Counted from the stretch's first letter, positions 1 through 10,300 are shown. The stretch: DNA of 64,000 nt from JAPLST01 sp964397565 (GCA_964397565.1 CAYNJC010000015.1:1-64000); one strand, 5' to 3'. Made by a program: numbers and translations. The notes: generated from the letters alone by a model not told the origin.

Positions 1-11
1 TGGCTGCAGCT

Positions 12-54
12 TAGTTAACGCAAAACTGTGTACGGGAAACCGGTGGCGATACAA
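12..54 (+). promoter_or_regulatory. Repeated leader element, copy 1
   Basis: This 43-base stretch matches positions 49999-50041 at 34 of 43 bases without gaps. Both copies begin TAGTTAAC and share GAAACCGGTGGCGA near the end. Both end 11 to 28 bases upstream of the start of a plus-strand gene. In copy 2 the element begins about 10 bases after a good -10 box, so it would be the 5' leader of the transcript. Here the matching promoter lies outside the window. Its function is unknown; a conserved leader or operator is the simplest reading. Confidence 0.5.
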
Positions 55-65
55 GGGATAAGTAT

Positions 66-632
66 TTGAGTAATCTCAATGGCCTCGAGCGTGACTGCGG
101 GTTCATGGGGTATCAGTCGGTACTTCAGCAAGAACTGTCTTGGCGTGACTTGGTTCCAGAGGGATGGACGCCCGAAATGGCACCAGCAAGTGGCCTTAAG
201 AGACGTGACAGTGGGGGCAAACGTATTTGTTGTAGTCAGTTTGGCCACTGGAGCGTGTGGCGGCGCGATCCCAAGTTCAACAATACAACAGATCCAGCTG
301 GCTTCAGCTTCCTCTTTTTCTCAGAGGAGATGTCTGTCATCTACCAAGGTCTGTATTGCAGATTATCTGTCGCACCCAATATCCTGGCAATAATACAACC
401 GGGTGCCATTGGCGGAGAATGGGAAAACGTAACGTCCAGCGACTCCTTTTTCAAGAAAGTTGTGGCATCCAGCAAAGCCGGGTTGCCTGAATACCTGCTT
501 TATGGTGGCTTCGGGCGGGGCTTTTATGACGCCGCCTGCTGGGATGAATATCAGGGAGAACGATTGGCTCAATTACCAGAGCGATATGCCGGGCTATGGA
601 AATTAAATACCACGAACAATACAACTCACTAA
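66..632 (+). CDS. Conserved-looking hypothetical protein
   Basis: I do not recognise this protein. It is a soluble product of about 188 residues, rich in Trp, Phe, Tyr and Gly, with no signal peptide or membrane segment. The stretch FSFLFFSEEM followed by LAIIQPGAIGG looks like the core of a compact alpha/beta domain. The start is uncertain. The frame opens at base 15 after a TAG, the TTG at 66 has no clear ribosome site, and the first in-frame ATG lies 13 codons further on. It ends 12 bases before rmuC, which has its own strong AAGGAG site, so the two are probably cotranscribed. A repeated leader element lies just upstream. Confidence 0.55.
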   Translation: MSNLNGLERDCGFMGYQSVLQQELSWRDLVPEGWTPEMAPASGLKRRDSGGKRICCSQFGHWSVWRRDPKFNNTTDPAGFSFLFFSEEMSVIYQGLYCRLSVAPNILAIIQPGAIGGEWENVTSSDSFFKKVVASSKAGLPEYLLYGGFGRGFYDAACWDEYQGERLAQLPERYAGLWKLNTTNNTTH

Positions 633-644
633 AAGGAGACAATC

Positions 645-2120
645 ATGCAAGTGACCATTGCACATTTCGTATTCTTGTTTGTCGGTTTGTTGGCAGGAAG
701 TCTTGTCGCTTGGCTTCTGCTGAGGAGCAGGATCGCACTGGCAGAAGCTAATGGGCGCGCTGCTGGCGAACTCGAGCGCACTGCATCCACGGCGAGGATT
801 GCCACACTTGAGGAGGCATTGCAGAACGAGCAGAGGCAGGCGCAGGAGAAACTGGCCCTTCTGAGCGAGGCACGGGAGCAGTTGACCAACCAGTTCAAAG
901 CACTGGCGGAAGAAATCCTTGACGCGAAAAGCAAGAAGTTCACCGAGCAGAACCAGACAAATCTCACGCAGCTTCTCACGCCGTTGCAGCAGAGGATTGC
1001 CGAATTCAAGACAAAGGTCGAGGAAGTCTATGTCAATGAAGGCAAGGATCGCAGTGCGCTGGCCAAGCAAGTCGAGATGCTCACAACCTTGAACAACACC
1101 TTGAGCCAGGACACGCAGAACCTGACAACGGCGCTCAAGGGAGATAGCAAGGCGCAAGGCAACTGGGGCGAATTGTTGCTCGATCGCGTTCTTGAAATGA
1201 CCGGACTGGTGTGCGGGCAGCATTATGATCGGCAGGAAAGCGTTGCTGGCGAGGATGGCACCACCCGCAACATTCCCGATGTCGTGCTGCACATGCCGGG
1301 TGACCGCCATCTGGTGGTGGACGCGAAGATGACCCTGCCAGACTACAGAGCCTACGCCAGCGCGGAAAACGAAGACGACCGGGCCAGTGCCTTGAAGAAG
1401 CACCTGACATCCATACGCAATCATATAAAGGGCTTGTCGGAGAAGGAATACCAGAAGCTCTATGGCTTGAAATCACTCGACTTCGTGGTCATGTTTATCC
1501 CGCTGGAGCCTGCGTTCGGCCTCGCGGTGGTCAGTGATCCCGACCTGGTCTATGAAGCGTGGCAGAAGAACGTGCTACTCGCCAGCCCCAGCACGTTTCT
1601 CTCCGTTGTCCGCACCGTGACGAACTTGTGGAGACGCGAGGATCTGAGCAGAAACGCGCAGGACATATCGAAGCGCGGCGCGGAATTGTATGACAAACTG
1701 GTGGGATTTGTGGAAGATCTCCAAAACGTTGGTGCGAGCATCGCAAAGGCCCAAGAGAACTACGACAACGCGCTGAAAAAGTTGTCCGAAGGCAGAGGCA
1801 ATCTCATCCGCCAAGCCGAGTTGCTCAGAACTCTCGGCGTCAAACCGAGCAAGTCGCTGCCTCCAAAATTGGTTGAAATCGCAAGCGAGGAAGTACAACC
1901 AATAGCATCACAAGAAACTGCAGCAAAGAACGAGTTTGAGGAGACGAAGTATTGCGAATGCGCGAAAATAGCCGGAACTGACAAGACACACTGCCAGCGG
2001 CATCCTGATAAATGTCCTTCATGCTTGCAGAAAAGGCCAGCTATTGGCGGCCCCGACGATTGTCCGAATTACAAGAGACTATGCGAAATATGCGGCATCA
2101 ACGCGAGACCAACGCCATAA
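645..2120 (+). CDS. rmuC: RmuC family DNA recombination protein with Cys-rich tail
   Basis: RmuC proteins limit recombination at inverted repeats and belong to the PD-(D/E)XK nuclease-like fold. Residues 5-26 form a membrane anchor. A coiled coil follows to about residue 170, then the RmuC core, with KAQGNWGELLLDRVLE, a VVDAKMTLPDY segment carrying the D-x-K core, and FVVMFIPLEPA. The family normally ends near residue 420. This one continues with about 55 residues containing nine cysteines in CxC, CPSC and CEIC pairs, likely a metal-binding knuckle. An AAGGAG ribosome site sits 8 bases before the ATG. Part of the tail sequence recurs as a non-coding remnant at 3292-3362. Confidence 0.93.
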   Translation: MQVTIAHFVFLFVGLLAGSLVAWLLLRSRIALAEANGRAAGELERTASTARIATLEEALQNEQRQAQEKLALLSEAREQLTNQFKALAEEILDAKSKKFTEQNQTNLTQLLTPLQQRIAEFKTKVEEVYVNEGKDRSALAKQVEMLTTLNNTLSQDTQNLTTALKGDSKAQGNWGELLLDRVLEMTGLVCGQHYDRQESVAGEDGTTRNIPDVVLHMPGDRHLVVDAKMTLPDYRAYASAENEDDRASALKKHLTSIRNHIKGLSEKEYQKLYGLKSLDFVVMFIPLEPAFGLAVVSDPDLVYEAWQKNVLLASPSTFLSVVRTVTNLWRREDLSRNAQDISKRGAELYDKLVGFVEDLQNVGASIAKAQENYDNALKKLSEGRGNLIRQAELLRTLGVKPSKSLPPKLVEIASEEVQPIASQETAAKNEFEETKYCECAKIAGTDKTHCQRHPDKCPSCLQKRPAIGGPDDCPNYKRLCEICGINARPTP

Positions 2121-2201
2121 GATCTGCTGTGCACATAGCTGGGCTTCAAGAGCCTCTTGTGGCGATACATTATTAACAAATAATAATACGAGGAACAACA
2201 A

Positions 2202-3287
2202 ATGAGCACATTCAACATGTTTACTGTTCTCGGCAAGGATGATAAAGAGCTTGTTCATTCTGCATTCTTGTGTTTTGCCCTAAACAAAGCACTCATAAAA
2301 GACATGTTCGATGTGGATATTGATAATCCAATACTACATTCAGAAATCAATCTAAAAGACCATTATGGCAAATTACTTAAGCAAGACGGGGAACAAGAAG
2401 ATGACAAACAACGCACAAGACTAGACATACTCATTGAATCCAAAGACAAGTCCCAAATAATCGCTATCGAAAATAAGTTTAAGGCTTTTCCGTCTGAACA
2501 TCAGCTGCAAGTATATGATAAGAAATTAGACAGATTGACTAGCAAACGAATCGCACGTATTCTATTGTGCTTCAATGCAAAGTACAGCACCTCTAATAAT
2601 AAGTGGAAAGTGAAAACATATGAGCACGTGTTGAATATTCTCAATCAACACAAACATACATTCAAAGGAGATGAGCTTGTTCTAGTAAATCATTATATAG
2701 CGTTTCTCCAAGATTACAGCACTGCGTACATCAGACTACACTCACAGCCGACACTTCTGCATAGCTTTCTTTTAGGCACAGCACAGGACGCAGCGCAGGA
2801 CGCAGCACAGGAACTGCTTATACGACAAGATCTGAGAAACTTTTGGATGGACTTGCTGCACAGCGAACTCGAGTGGGTCTTAGCGCGCAAGCGCAAGGAT
2901 GTGTTCGCGTTTTCGCGCTTTCAGTCTACCACGCATGGAATCAACATCACCCCGAAATTGCAGGCATGGAGAAATCCGCAGCATGGTGAATATGTTCTCC
3001 AGCTACAGGGGAGGGAACTCAAGTTCTACTTTCATCTGAACGATTCCTCATGGAGTGAAGCGAGAAAGCAACTCGAAGGTGTGCAGCGCCTACTTAAAAA
3101 GCAGCCAAGTGTTTTCGCGGAAGCCGAGTTTAAGTCACTTAACGTGAACTTTGGGCGTAAGAGTTGTTTTGTTTATAGAGAAGACCTTGTCTCATTACTC
3201 CCTCCTGAGACATTTACCTTAGACAACATTGCAAAGTATATCCTGTGCTTTTATGATAAGATTAATAATGCGTTAGGCTGGAAGTAA
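2202..3287 (+). CDS. PD-(D/E)XK nuclease family protein
   Basis: The protein has 361 residues. The N-terminal half carries the nuclease core: LDILIE with Asp75, then IIAIENKF with Glu90 and Lys92, and Gln101 in the following helix. This fits the PD-(D/E)XK superfamily protein class often found in accessory DNA and defence islands. The C-terminal half (about 200-361) is an unrecognised domain with a stretch resembling a domain that reads DNA or small molecules. Residues around 190-205 repeat AQDA because of a 12-base tandem repeat near 2779-2810. Upstream lie an 11-base piece shared with the leader elements (2159-2169) and an A/T-rich inverted repeat, ATTATT/AATAAT, at 2170-2188 that could be an operator. 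GGAA before the ATG is a modest ribosome site. Confidence 0.75.
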   Translation: MSTFNMFTVLGKDDKELVHSAFLCFALNKALIKDMFDVDIDNPILHSEINLKDHYGKLLKQDGEQEDDKQRTRLDILIESKDKSQIIAIENKFKAFPSEHQLQVYDKKLDRLTSKRIARILLCFNAKYSTSNNKWKVKTYEHVLNILNQHKHTFKGDELVLVNHYIAFLQDYSTAYIRLHSQPTLLHSFLLGTAQDAAQDAAQELLIRQDLRNFWMDLLHSELEWVLARKRKDVFAFSRFQSTTHGINITPKLQAWRNPQHGEYVLQLQGRELKFYFHLNDSSWSEARKQLEGVQRLLKKQPSVFAEAEFKSLNVNFGRKSCFVYREDLVSLLPPETFTLDNIAKYILCFYDKINNALGWK

Positions 3288-3291
3288 GTGT

Positions 3292-3362
3292 CATCCCGAT
3301 GATGGTCCGAAGTACAAGGACTTACTCGAAATATGCCACAGAACAAAATAGCCAACGCCAAG
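3292..3362 (+). pseudogene. Remnant of an RmuC-type Cys-rich tail
   Basis: Bases 3292-3362 resemble the last 70 bases of rmuC (about 2049-2119) at roughly 70 percent. In one frame they read PDDGPKYKDLLEIC followed by a stop, against PDDCPNYKRLCEIC in RmuC. The frame differs from that of the nuclease gene ending at 3287, and there is no start codon. It looks like the leftover end of a second copy. This suggests the nuclease gene was inserted or copied by recombination at this tail. Confidence 0.55.
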
Positions 3363-3374
3363 GGCTGACGTGGA

Positions 3375-4316
3375 TTAGTCCCGCCGACGTTGGGATGTGA
3401 GCGCGCGATTCAGTGGCGCTGATGGCTGTCCTTTCACGGCCTTAATGGCGCTTCTAACTATCCCTCCAATTTCATTTAGAGTAGCGTTAGAATTGGCATT
3501 GTTTATGAAATGCTCTAGATAAAACATGCGGATATCTTGTAGTGTTCCTTGCCACAATCCACATTGATTATTGCGGGTCCTGACACTTCGTATTAACACT
3601 AAGTCGCGACAATGTTCATTCACCCATGTCTGCATGGATCTGCCATGTACAAATACGCAAAGCGGTTTGCATTGATTTAGCAATTGAGCGAGCGTCTCAT
3701 CCCATACCGTGTTTATCCAATGTATGAGTCTAGGGCCCAGTCCATTCTGCTCGAATGTGCGAAAATACTGAGAATAATATGGGCACCAGTCCAAGTTTAT
3801 AAGTTTTCTCTGCAAGTCTGCTCTACAATTCTCTATCCGCCAATCATTAATAGGTATAATCACTTTCCATAAATTCCTGAATACTGTGTGTACGTCCCCG
3901 GGCGCGCTATATTCAGCAAATCTGTTTTTGCAGAAATCATACCACTGATCGAACGTCATATTTTGTTGCTCTTCTTCGGTCACATTAGGAGTGTATCTGG
4001 GATTCAGGCTTATTGTCACAATCTTACCTGTTTCTTGAATGTTGCCCGTGAAAAAGCATGGGCGAACATTATTGTTTACCATCAGCTGATTGCGAGTTGC
4101 CCGATTGAACTCATCAACTGCCGCAGTATCGGGATTCTCGTCGATATACCTAAGCCGTGCTCTCATCTTAATCCTCCTAATGTATCTTATTAGCCGGACA
4201 ATCTCTTGCTCCAACGCGCTACGCAGGTCACTCATGTCTTTCTTGTTAGAGGGTTGCTTGGTGCCGATATTGTTCCTGACCAGCGCCAGCATATGTTCAA
4301 CGTCAGGATGGGGCAT
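3375..4316 (-). CDS. Uracil-DNA glycosylase-like fold protein (tentative)
   Basis: A 313-residue soluble protein. The segment KIVTISLNPRYTP followed later by DWCPYYSQYF resembles the pattern of uracil-DNA-glycosylase-like proteins of unknown substrate, where a beta strand ends in a G/N-P-Y motif and a V-P-Y-x-S motif follows. CVFVHGRSMQTWV would be a later strand of the same Rossmann-like sheet. The first 60 residues are basic and helical and may bind nucleic acid. No catalytic assignment is safe. It is convergent with the plus-strand nuclease gene and lies about 100 bases downstream of the lipoprotein gene on the same strand. Confidence 0.5.
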   Translation of the reverse strand: MPHPDVEHMLALVRNNIGTKQPSNKKDMSDLRSALEQEIVRLIRYIRRIKMRARLRYIDENPDTAAVDEFNRATRNQLMVNNNVRPCFFTGNIQETGKIVTISLNPRYTPNVTEEEQQNMTFDQWYDFCKNRFAEYSAPGDVHTVFRNLWKVIIPINDWRIENCRADLQRKLINLDWCPYYSQYFRTFEQNGLGPRLIHWINTVWDETLAQLLNQCKPLCVFVHGRSMQTWVNEHCRDLVLIRSVRTRNNQCGLWQGTLQDIRMFYLEHFINNANSNATLNEIGGIVRSAIKAVKGQPSAPLNRALTSQRRRD

Positions 4317-4412
4317 GGAGTCGTCTGTGGGTTACATGGCTCATATTATAGCGAAATCTACGTGTGTGCGTGTTACATGGTGTTCAATCACCTAATAGCC
4401 GTAACAGCTTCT

Positions 4413-4862
4413 TCACTTATCACTTGGCGCTGAATCATAATGCATAGTCGTGTTGCTGATTGAGGACGTGGGGACCAAGGTGAACGTCGCTGCTGGCATT
4501 GGATTGGTCGCATACCAATACACATCAACTCCGGGGGTCCATGAGGCATCTTCCAACCAAGCATGTTGACCGTCGGGTGAACATACCAGCACGACCACGT
4601 GTTCTGCGTCGTGCCAGATCTTGACTGGCACATTGGTGAAATACTCCTGCAATTCCGGCTTGTCGGCGATAGCGGCGGTCAGCAAGTCGGCATCGGGCAC
4701 TTGTTCACCCCACAGATATTCTGCTTGAATGGCTGGCGTCAACTTCATCAACGGCGTTACAAGTTCATTAGGATGTGGTTGCTGTGACAATGTCGAGCAG
4801 CCCGCCGCGGTTAGCAATATAGCGATGCACACCAATCGAACTGTCAATCTGATAATTCTCAT
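4413..4862 (-). CDS. Small secreted lipoprotein
   Basis: The protein has about 149 residues from the ATG at 4862, which overlaps the stop of the upstream gene as ATGA. That overlap is why I prefer it to the ATG at 4874. Residues 1-25 are a lipoprotein signal peptide with positively charged start, hydrophobic core and lipobox LTAAGC. The mature part has no domain I recognise; VKIWHDAEHVVVLVCSPDGQ and WLEDASWTPGVDVYWY suggest a small beta-rich domain. Translational coupling to the phospholipase-like protein suggests that the two work together, perhaps with the lipoprotein as a membrane-anchored partner. Confidence 0.75.
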   Translation of the reverse strand: MRIIRLTVRLVCIAILLTAAGCSTLSQQPHPNELVTPLMKLTPAIQAEYLWGEQVPDADLLTAAIADKPELQEYFTNVPVKIWHDAEHVVVLVCSPDGQHAWLEDASWTPGVDVYWYATNPMPAATFTLVPTSSISNTTMHYDSAPSDK

Positions 4863-5824
4863 GCCTGACCCCAAAAAAGAAAACGTTCGCCGGCCTTACC
4901 AGTGTCGAGATCACCATTGGCGAGTGTGAATAACTCGGGTTTGCCTTGATCCAGTGCTTGTCCGAGCTCTGACCACATAGATTTCACGTTTTCAATTGTG
5001 CGTTGAAACACTTCATCGTAGTTAATCACACCGCCATCCGGCGTCTTGAGGTCGATAATATAGCTACTATCAATATCTTCCACAGAAGGATAGGTCCAGC
5101 CTGCGGCTTCTACAATACTGCGAGCGAGTGGCGGAACTCTCCCGCCTTCCTCCGCAATCTTGTCAATGAGATTCACAAATATGCTATGCCAACGCGCTGG
5201 CTCAGGCGCAGCCGTGGGAGCGCTGAGTCCTTCTTTCATATGCACATCAGACAAAGGAATCGCACAAAGCGCACTTGACCACAATTGATCAATGACAGGA
5301 TTAAAGCGTTTTCGTTCATTAGGATCGTTGCACGATGCAATGCCACAGTCTCGTATGTACTCCGCGTTGTCGATCTCACCCAAAAGCTTGGCATTAAAGA
5401 TGTGAACGTCCTGATGCATCTCACACACACGGTGCCGCCTTTTGTTCTGCGCATAGGGTCCGACCCTTTCATTAACGATAGGATGAATAGTCAAGTCTGT
5501 GACGAGATGCGCAAGGTAACCAAATAGCCAGGCAATACAACATTTGGCGTCGCACGTTTTCCAATCTTGGGCGTATACAATCGGCACGCAGCGTCGTATG
5601 AAATCACTCGTTTTGTAATAGTGCATCATGTTTGCCCAGGCCTGATCTTTGCTGTTCCAAAATACCAATGCAGGATAGTCAGGGCTCACAGACCCAAGTT
5701 CGCAGTAATTGAGATACTTAAGCAGGGCGTATTTGATGGGTCTGGTGAGGCCAGGAATTGTATTCAATATCTCTGCGCGGCAGAGGACGTTTACCAGTGT
5801 CATATGTGCATATGTGCCAGCCAT
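4859..5824 (-). CDS. Zinc-dependent phospholipase C-like protein
   Basis: The 321-residue protein matches the zinc-dependent phospholipase C family (S1/P1-nuclease-like helical fold) in its metal ligands. These are His7 near the start, Asp49 in SVSPDYP, His68, then GYLAHLVTDLTIHP giving His106, Asp110 and His114, and EMHQD giving Glu135 and His137. This full set implies a working metal site. Family members hydrolyse phospholipids or related phosphoesters, but many bacterial copies have unknown substrates. No signal peptide is visible, so the protein may be cytoplasmic. It is coupled to the lipoprotein gene by a 4-base overlap. Confidence 0.75.
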   Translation of the reverse strand: MAGTYAHMTLVNVLCRAEILNTIPGLTRPIKYALLKYLNYCELGSVSPDYPALVFWNSKDQAWANMMHYYKTSDFIRRCVPIVYAQDWKTCDAKCCIAWLFGYLAHLVTDLTIHPIVNERVGPYAQNKRRHRVCEMHQDVHIFNAKLLGEIDNAEYIRDCGIASCNDPNERKRFNPVIDQLWSSALCAIPLSDVHMKEGLSAPTAAPEPARWHSIFVNLIDKIAEEGGRVPPLARSIVEAAGWTYPSVEDIDSSYIIDLKTPDGGVINYDEVFQRTIENVKSMWSELGQALDQGKPELFTLANGDLDTGKAGERFLFWGQA

Positions 5825-6149
5825 ACATTTACCTAATTAGGACACCCTGTTGCTGTATCAGATTAACGCACCAAGACATAGGGATATTCTCCGCTTTGGG
5901 TTCTCACACCAGCATGGTATACTTGGTCGGTATAGTGTCTGGCGCCAAACAAAGACACCGCGCTATACCGCTGATATATTACATTATTAAATCACACACC
6001 AGCCACCACTCAGTGATGTTCCGCGCACCAATGCGCGCAGGAAATGTTTCTGTTGCGCCGTGAGGCCGTCGTTAAATTGTCGTCTGCCCATAATGATTCC
6101 TGGTGATTATTACAATGTAGATTGCGACTGCGTGGTGTTCCAACTGTGA
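5825..6149. other. Intergenic region with one short ORF
   Basis: About 325 bases separate two minus-strand genes. Apart from the 34-codon ORF at 5987-6091 I see no gene, hairpin terminator or repeat. It must hold the promoter of the phospholipase-lipoprotein pair, but no convincing -35/-10 pair stands out. Confidence 0.4.
5987..6091 (-). CDS. Short ORF resembling the N terminus of a small-terminase or HTH protein
   Basis: This 34-codon ORF has an AGGA ribosome site 7 bases before its ATG. Its product begins MGRRQFNDGLTAQQKHFLRA, the style of the first helix of phage small terminase subunits and related HTH proteins (GLTxQQxxFLxAL). It then stops after a Gly-rich stretch. It is probably the truncated head of such a gene rather than a working peptide. 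It is too short for a firm assignment. Confidence 0.3.
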   Translation of the reverse strand: MGRRQFNDGLTAQQKHFLRALVRGTSLSGGWCVI

Positions 6150-7115
6150 CTATATTCCTACAGGGGCTTGCTTCGCCAATTTGATGATCTGTCTGATGTG
6201 TGGCTCAGCGTGGATGAACCACTGCACAAGAGATAATCGATACGCGTTCTTAGCAGGCACCAAGACCACCAGAACAGATTCATATGACTTTATGGATAGT
6301 GTCGCAACCAAGACCGCAATTCCTGGCAATGACGTGTGATCTGCATTGACCGCTCTGAGTATTGAGCGCTCGCCTTCAAGCAGTATGGCACCATCGCAGG
6401 CGTCACTCGAGTGTATTTTTCGTGAAAGTGCTGAATAAACAGTTGAGTAGGTCCCCTCTAGTTTCAGTGCTTTTGCTATATGGTACAGGTCCTTTACACC
6501 GCATAGCTGATACCATTTGCCCTTGCCTTTGGCACTCGCCAGAAGTGGTCTGTATTTCTCTTGTTCAAGAATGCTCTGAATCTCAGCACGCACCTCTGAT
6601 GTATCATAATTGGTTGCATCCGAGCCCTTGAGGTACTCATCCGAGGCAAGCAACTGTTGGCATTTCCGTCCCTCTTCAGTACTTGCATCAACAAGTTTCT
6701 GTTCCTGTAGTAGATCAAGATAATAACGAGCCATGTAGGCCAAGGCACGATCTTCATGCAGTCTGCCGTCTTGTAGTAGGAAGCACAAACTCAAATGAAT
6801 CTCGAGGAAGACCCTCAAGAGCGCACCGCAAGAATTAGACAGCCCTTGTTCAAGCAACAGGCCTAATGAGTATGAGACTTCTATCATTCTCCTCAAGAGG
6901 ACCACTACAGACTTAATTGGTTCTGTAATGTGCTGGCAAGAAACAACAGCCTTGAGAAGGTGGGTGCCTTGAAAAGCTGTCTGCTTCACCATGTAGGCAA
7001 GAGTGCTCGATAGACCAACTGGCGCGATTCCGTTCTTGATTTGTTCCAGATCTGCCTTTGCTGGCACGAGCAGGTCATCAATAGGAAGTATCGGTTTGTA
7101 GGGTGCAGTTACCAT
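6150..7115 (-). CDS. DUF5677-like protein
   Basis: This 321-residue mostly helical protein has central helices, around residues 70-135 (GALLRVFLEIHLSLCFLL and AYMARYYLDLL), in the style of DUF5677 proteins. In those, a conserved Arg/Glu pair sits in adjacent helices and a later His lies in SRKIHSS. Such proteins recur in accessory regions and next to defence genes, and some are suspected HEPN-like or abortive-infection effectors, but no activity is proven. It stands alone between two intergenic gaps, downstream of the restriction operon on the same strand. Confidence 0.55.
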   Translation of the reverse strand: MVTAPYKPILPIDDLLVPAKADLEQIKNGIAPVGLSSTLAYMVKQTAFQGTHLLKAVVSCQHITEPIKSVVVLLRRMIEVSYSLGLLLEQGLSNSCGALLRVFLEIHLSLCFLLQDGRLHEDRALAYMARYYLDLLQEQKLVDASTEEGRKCQQLLASDEYLKGSDATNYDTSEVRAEIQSILEQEKYRPLLASAKGKGKWYQLCGVKDLYHIAKALKLEGTYSTVYSALSRKIHSSDACDGAILLEGERSILRAVNADHTSLPGIAVLVATLSIKSYESVLVVLVPAKNAYRLSLVQWFIHAEPHIRQIIKLAKQAPVGI

Positions 7116-7313
7116 TGGGCAGATCTCGCACTGTCAGCTTAGGCTTCCTCTTCTGCTTCACGACCCATGCGATACTTGATGTCGCAGTTGATGGTGAAAC
7201 CAGTTTGTTGTGTGTGGAACAGACATGCACCACGTGGGTCTGGTGTATTCAAGTAAACGTTCATTTATCATGTCGCCTATGGTATATAATTTGTGCCGCG
7301 GTGGCTCGTTGAT

Positions 7314-10300
7314 TTATTCTTCGTACGTCAGCCCGAACACTGTGTCGGTCAACCAGCCGCGAAATGAGGGGTTGTCCTGAAATTGCTTGAACAGTTGCGC
7401 GTCGTCGCTGAAGAGCGCCGTGATAACGCGTTTCAGCGCCTTGTCATGCTCAATGCGCGCGTTCTGCCGGTCGGAATTCTTCCTGGCGTTTTGGTACGCT
7501 TGATCCGCCGAGACTTTCTTGGGAATCTCATCGGTGATACGTTTCTCCATCCGCGTCGCGTCGGCAAAGAGCCCACCGAATTGGTCGTTGAACGCCTTGA
7601 TGATATTGGACAGCCGATCCATCTCCGGCTCTGACGTGCGCCCGCCGCCGGAAGTGGGCACTGGCTCGATTTCAGCATTGGCGTCGGGCAAGGCAATGGC
7701 CATCGTCGCCTTCTTTTCGGCACGGTAGCTGTCCATGTCAATGGCTTCGAGAATGCCCTTGGCCAAATCTTCTTCAATGGGTGCCGGCAGTTTCGGGATC
7801 AGGAACGTGAGGAAGAGCGAGAGCTTTTCCCATGCCTGCACGCCGTACGGCAGAATGGTGGCGAGGAAGTCGTAGGTGCGCGTGAACGCCTTGGCCTTGC
7901 CCTTGAAATCCACTTGGCCGTCTTCGTCGAGATCGGTCACATACGTCGCCACACACGCATCAAGGATGGGATCGAGTTTGTCGCGATCCGCACCTTTCAG
8001 GTACAAATCGACGAGCGCCTCGACCTGGTCTGGCGCATAGACCTGATGGCTGTCCAAGTCGGCCTTGAGCGTGTGCAGCTTGTTCGGGTCGGTCTCCTTG
8101 CTCAGGATGGTGGTGCGGTAATAGTCAGCGAACGACTTCTCAATCGTCTCGGTGTCATTCTGGAAATCGAGCACAAAGACGTCGTGCTTCTTGGGATAGG
8201 CGCGGTTTAGGCGTGACAGCGTCTGCACTGCCTTGATGCCGGAAAGCACTTTGTCCACATACATGGTGTGCAGCAGCGGCTCGTCATAGCCGGTCTGGAA
8301 CTTTTCGGCGCAGATGAGGAAGCGATACGGGTCTTCTTGAATTTTGTCGGCAATATCATTGCTGGGAAAGCCATTCAGCTTCGATTCGCTGACCTTCGCG
8401 CCGTTGTATTCCGGCTCGCCCGAGAACGCAACTATGGCCTTGTACGGGCTGTTGATTTCCTTGAGGTAGTCTCTGAACGCGAAGAAATACTGAATCGCCC
8501 GGTTAATGCTGCCGGTGACCACCATTGCGCGCGCTTTTCCGCCAATCTTGTTCTGGCCAAGCACTTGCTCGGTAAAGTGGTCCACCATGATCTCGGCCTT
8601 GTCACGAATGGCCTTGCTATGGCTCTCGACATAGCAACGCAGTTTTTTGCGGGCCTTCTTCACATCGAACTCGGGATCGCCTTCGACGGTCTTGGCCAGG
8701 CGGTAGTAGCTTTCCACCGGCGTGTAGTGTTTGAGCACGTCGAGGATGAAGCCTTCCTGAATCGCCTGCTTCATGGTGTAGCTGTGGAAGGGCCGATGCT
8801 TGACGTCGTCACCGACCTGAAAGGGAATGCCGAAAATCTCCAGCGTTTTATTTTTGGGTGTGGCCGTGAAGGCGAAATAGCTGGCGTTGGGCAGCAGTTT
8901 ACGCGATTCGATGATCCGGTTGATCTCGTCCTCGGTGGTCTCGTCATCTTGCGCTTCGCCACCTTCGGACAGCGCCCGGTTCATCGCGGCGGTGGTCCGC
9001 CCGCCTTGACTCGAGTGGGCCTCGTCAATAATGATTGCGAATTTCTTGCCGCGATGTTCATTGCCGATCTCGTCTAGCACAAACGGAAAGGTTTGCACCG
9101 TCGAGATGATGATCTTTTTGCCTTGCTTGATGAAGTTGGTGAGCTGTTCGGTCTTTGAGCTGCCTGCGCCGTCCTTGACTGCGCCAATAATACTGCCAAC
9201 CTGGGCAAAGCCCTTGATCGTCTGGCGAATTTGTCGGTCGAGAATGCGACGGTCGGTGACGACAATGATCGAGTCGAACACATCGGCTCCGTCCTTGCGC
9301 AGGCCGATCAATTGATGCGCCAGCCAAGCGATGGAATTCGATTTGCCGCTGCCGGCCGAGTGCTGGACCAGATAGCGCTTGCCCGCGCCGTGCGCCGCGG
9401 CATCGGCCAGAATGCTCCGCACCACGTCGAGCTGGTGATAGCGCGGGAAAATCTGCACCTGCTTTTTCTTGCCGGTCTTGGGATTCTCCTCCTCGACGAT
9501 CTGGGCGTAATTTTCAAGAATGTTGGTCAGGCCCGCCGGCGTCAGGATGCGTTTCCACAAGAAATCGGTCTTGAGCCCATCCGGGTTGGGCGGGTTGCCC
9601 GCACCGTCATTCCAGCCCTGGTCGAACGGCAGGAACCACGAGTCCTTCGCATTCCCTTTACTGCCTTTCAGGGCCGTGCACATTGCCACTTTCTGGTCAT
9701 CCACCGCAAAGTGCACGACGCAGCGGCCAAACTGGAACAGAATCTCACGCGGGTCGCGGTCACGCTTGTACTGCTCAATGGCATCCTCGACCGTCTGCTT
9801 GGTCAGGCTGTTCTTGAGTTCAAAGGTGGCGATGGGCAACCCATTGATGAACAGGCACAAATCGAGCGCCCGCTTGGTTTGCTCGCGGCTGTAGCGCAGT
9901 TGGCGCGTGATGCTGAAACGGTTGGTGGCGTGCCGCGCGGTGGCCTTTTGATTCTCCGGCGAGGGTGTGCCGTAGAACAGATCAAAGATAAGCGGCCCGT
10001 GCTTGATCCCGTGCCGCAGCAGATCAATCACTCCGCGCCGCGTGATTTCACCTTGCAGGCGGGCAAGGAACTTCTGCCGCGCCATATCATGCGGGTCTTG
10101 GTAATCGGCGATACCGAGCTTGGCATACTCGTCTGGCTGCGTCGCCAGCAGGAACAAGAAGAGTTGTTTGGTGTCCACGGCATATTCGCGGTCGTAATCG
10201 GCCGGGTTGCCTGCCAGCCAGCCGCTGCCGCGATAAGGAGTGCTGGACTCATGTGCTGCGCCGGCTGGCGGAAACGCCAAGCCATCCGTGCCGGTCATGT

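Noticed and set aside
603..1424. 273-codon minus-strand ORF opposite rmuC
   Set aside because: rmuC on the other strand has clear family motifs; this frame has none.
8268..9077. Long plus-strand ORF opposite hsdR, and a similar one at 9231-10376
   Set aside because: Both are antisense shadows of a well-conserved helicase gene with high G/C third positions. They have no domains and no ribosome site.
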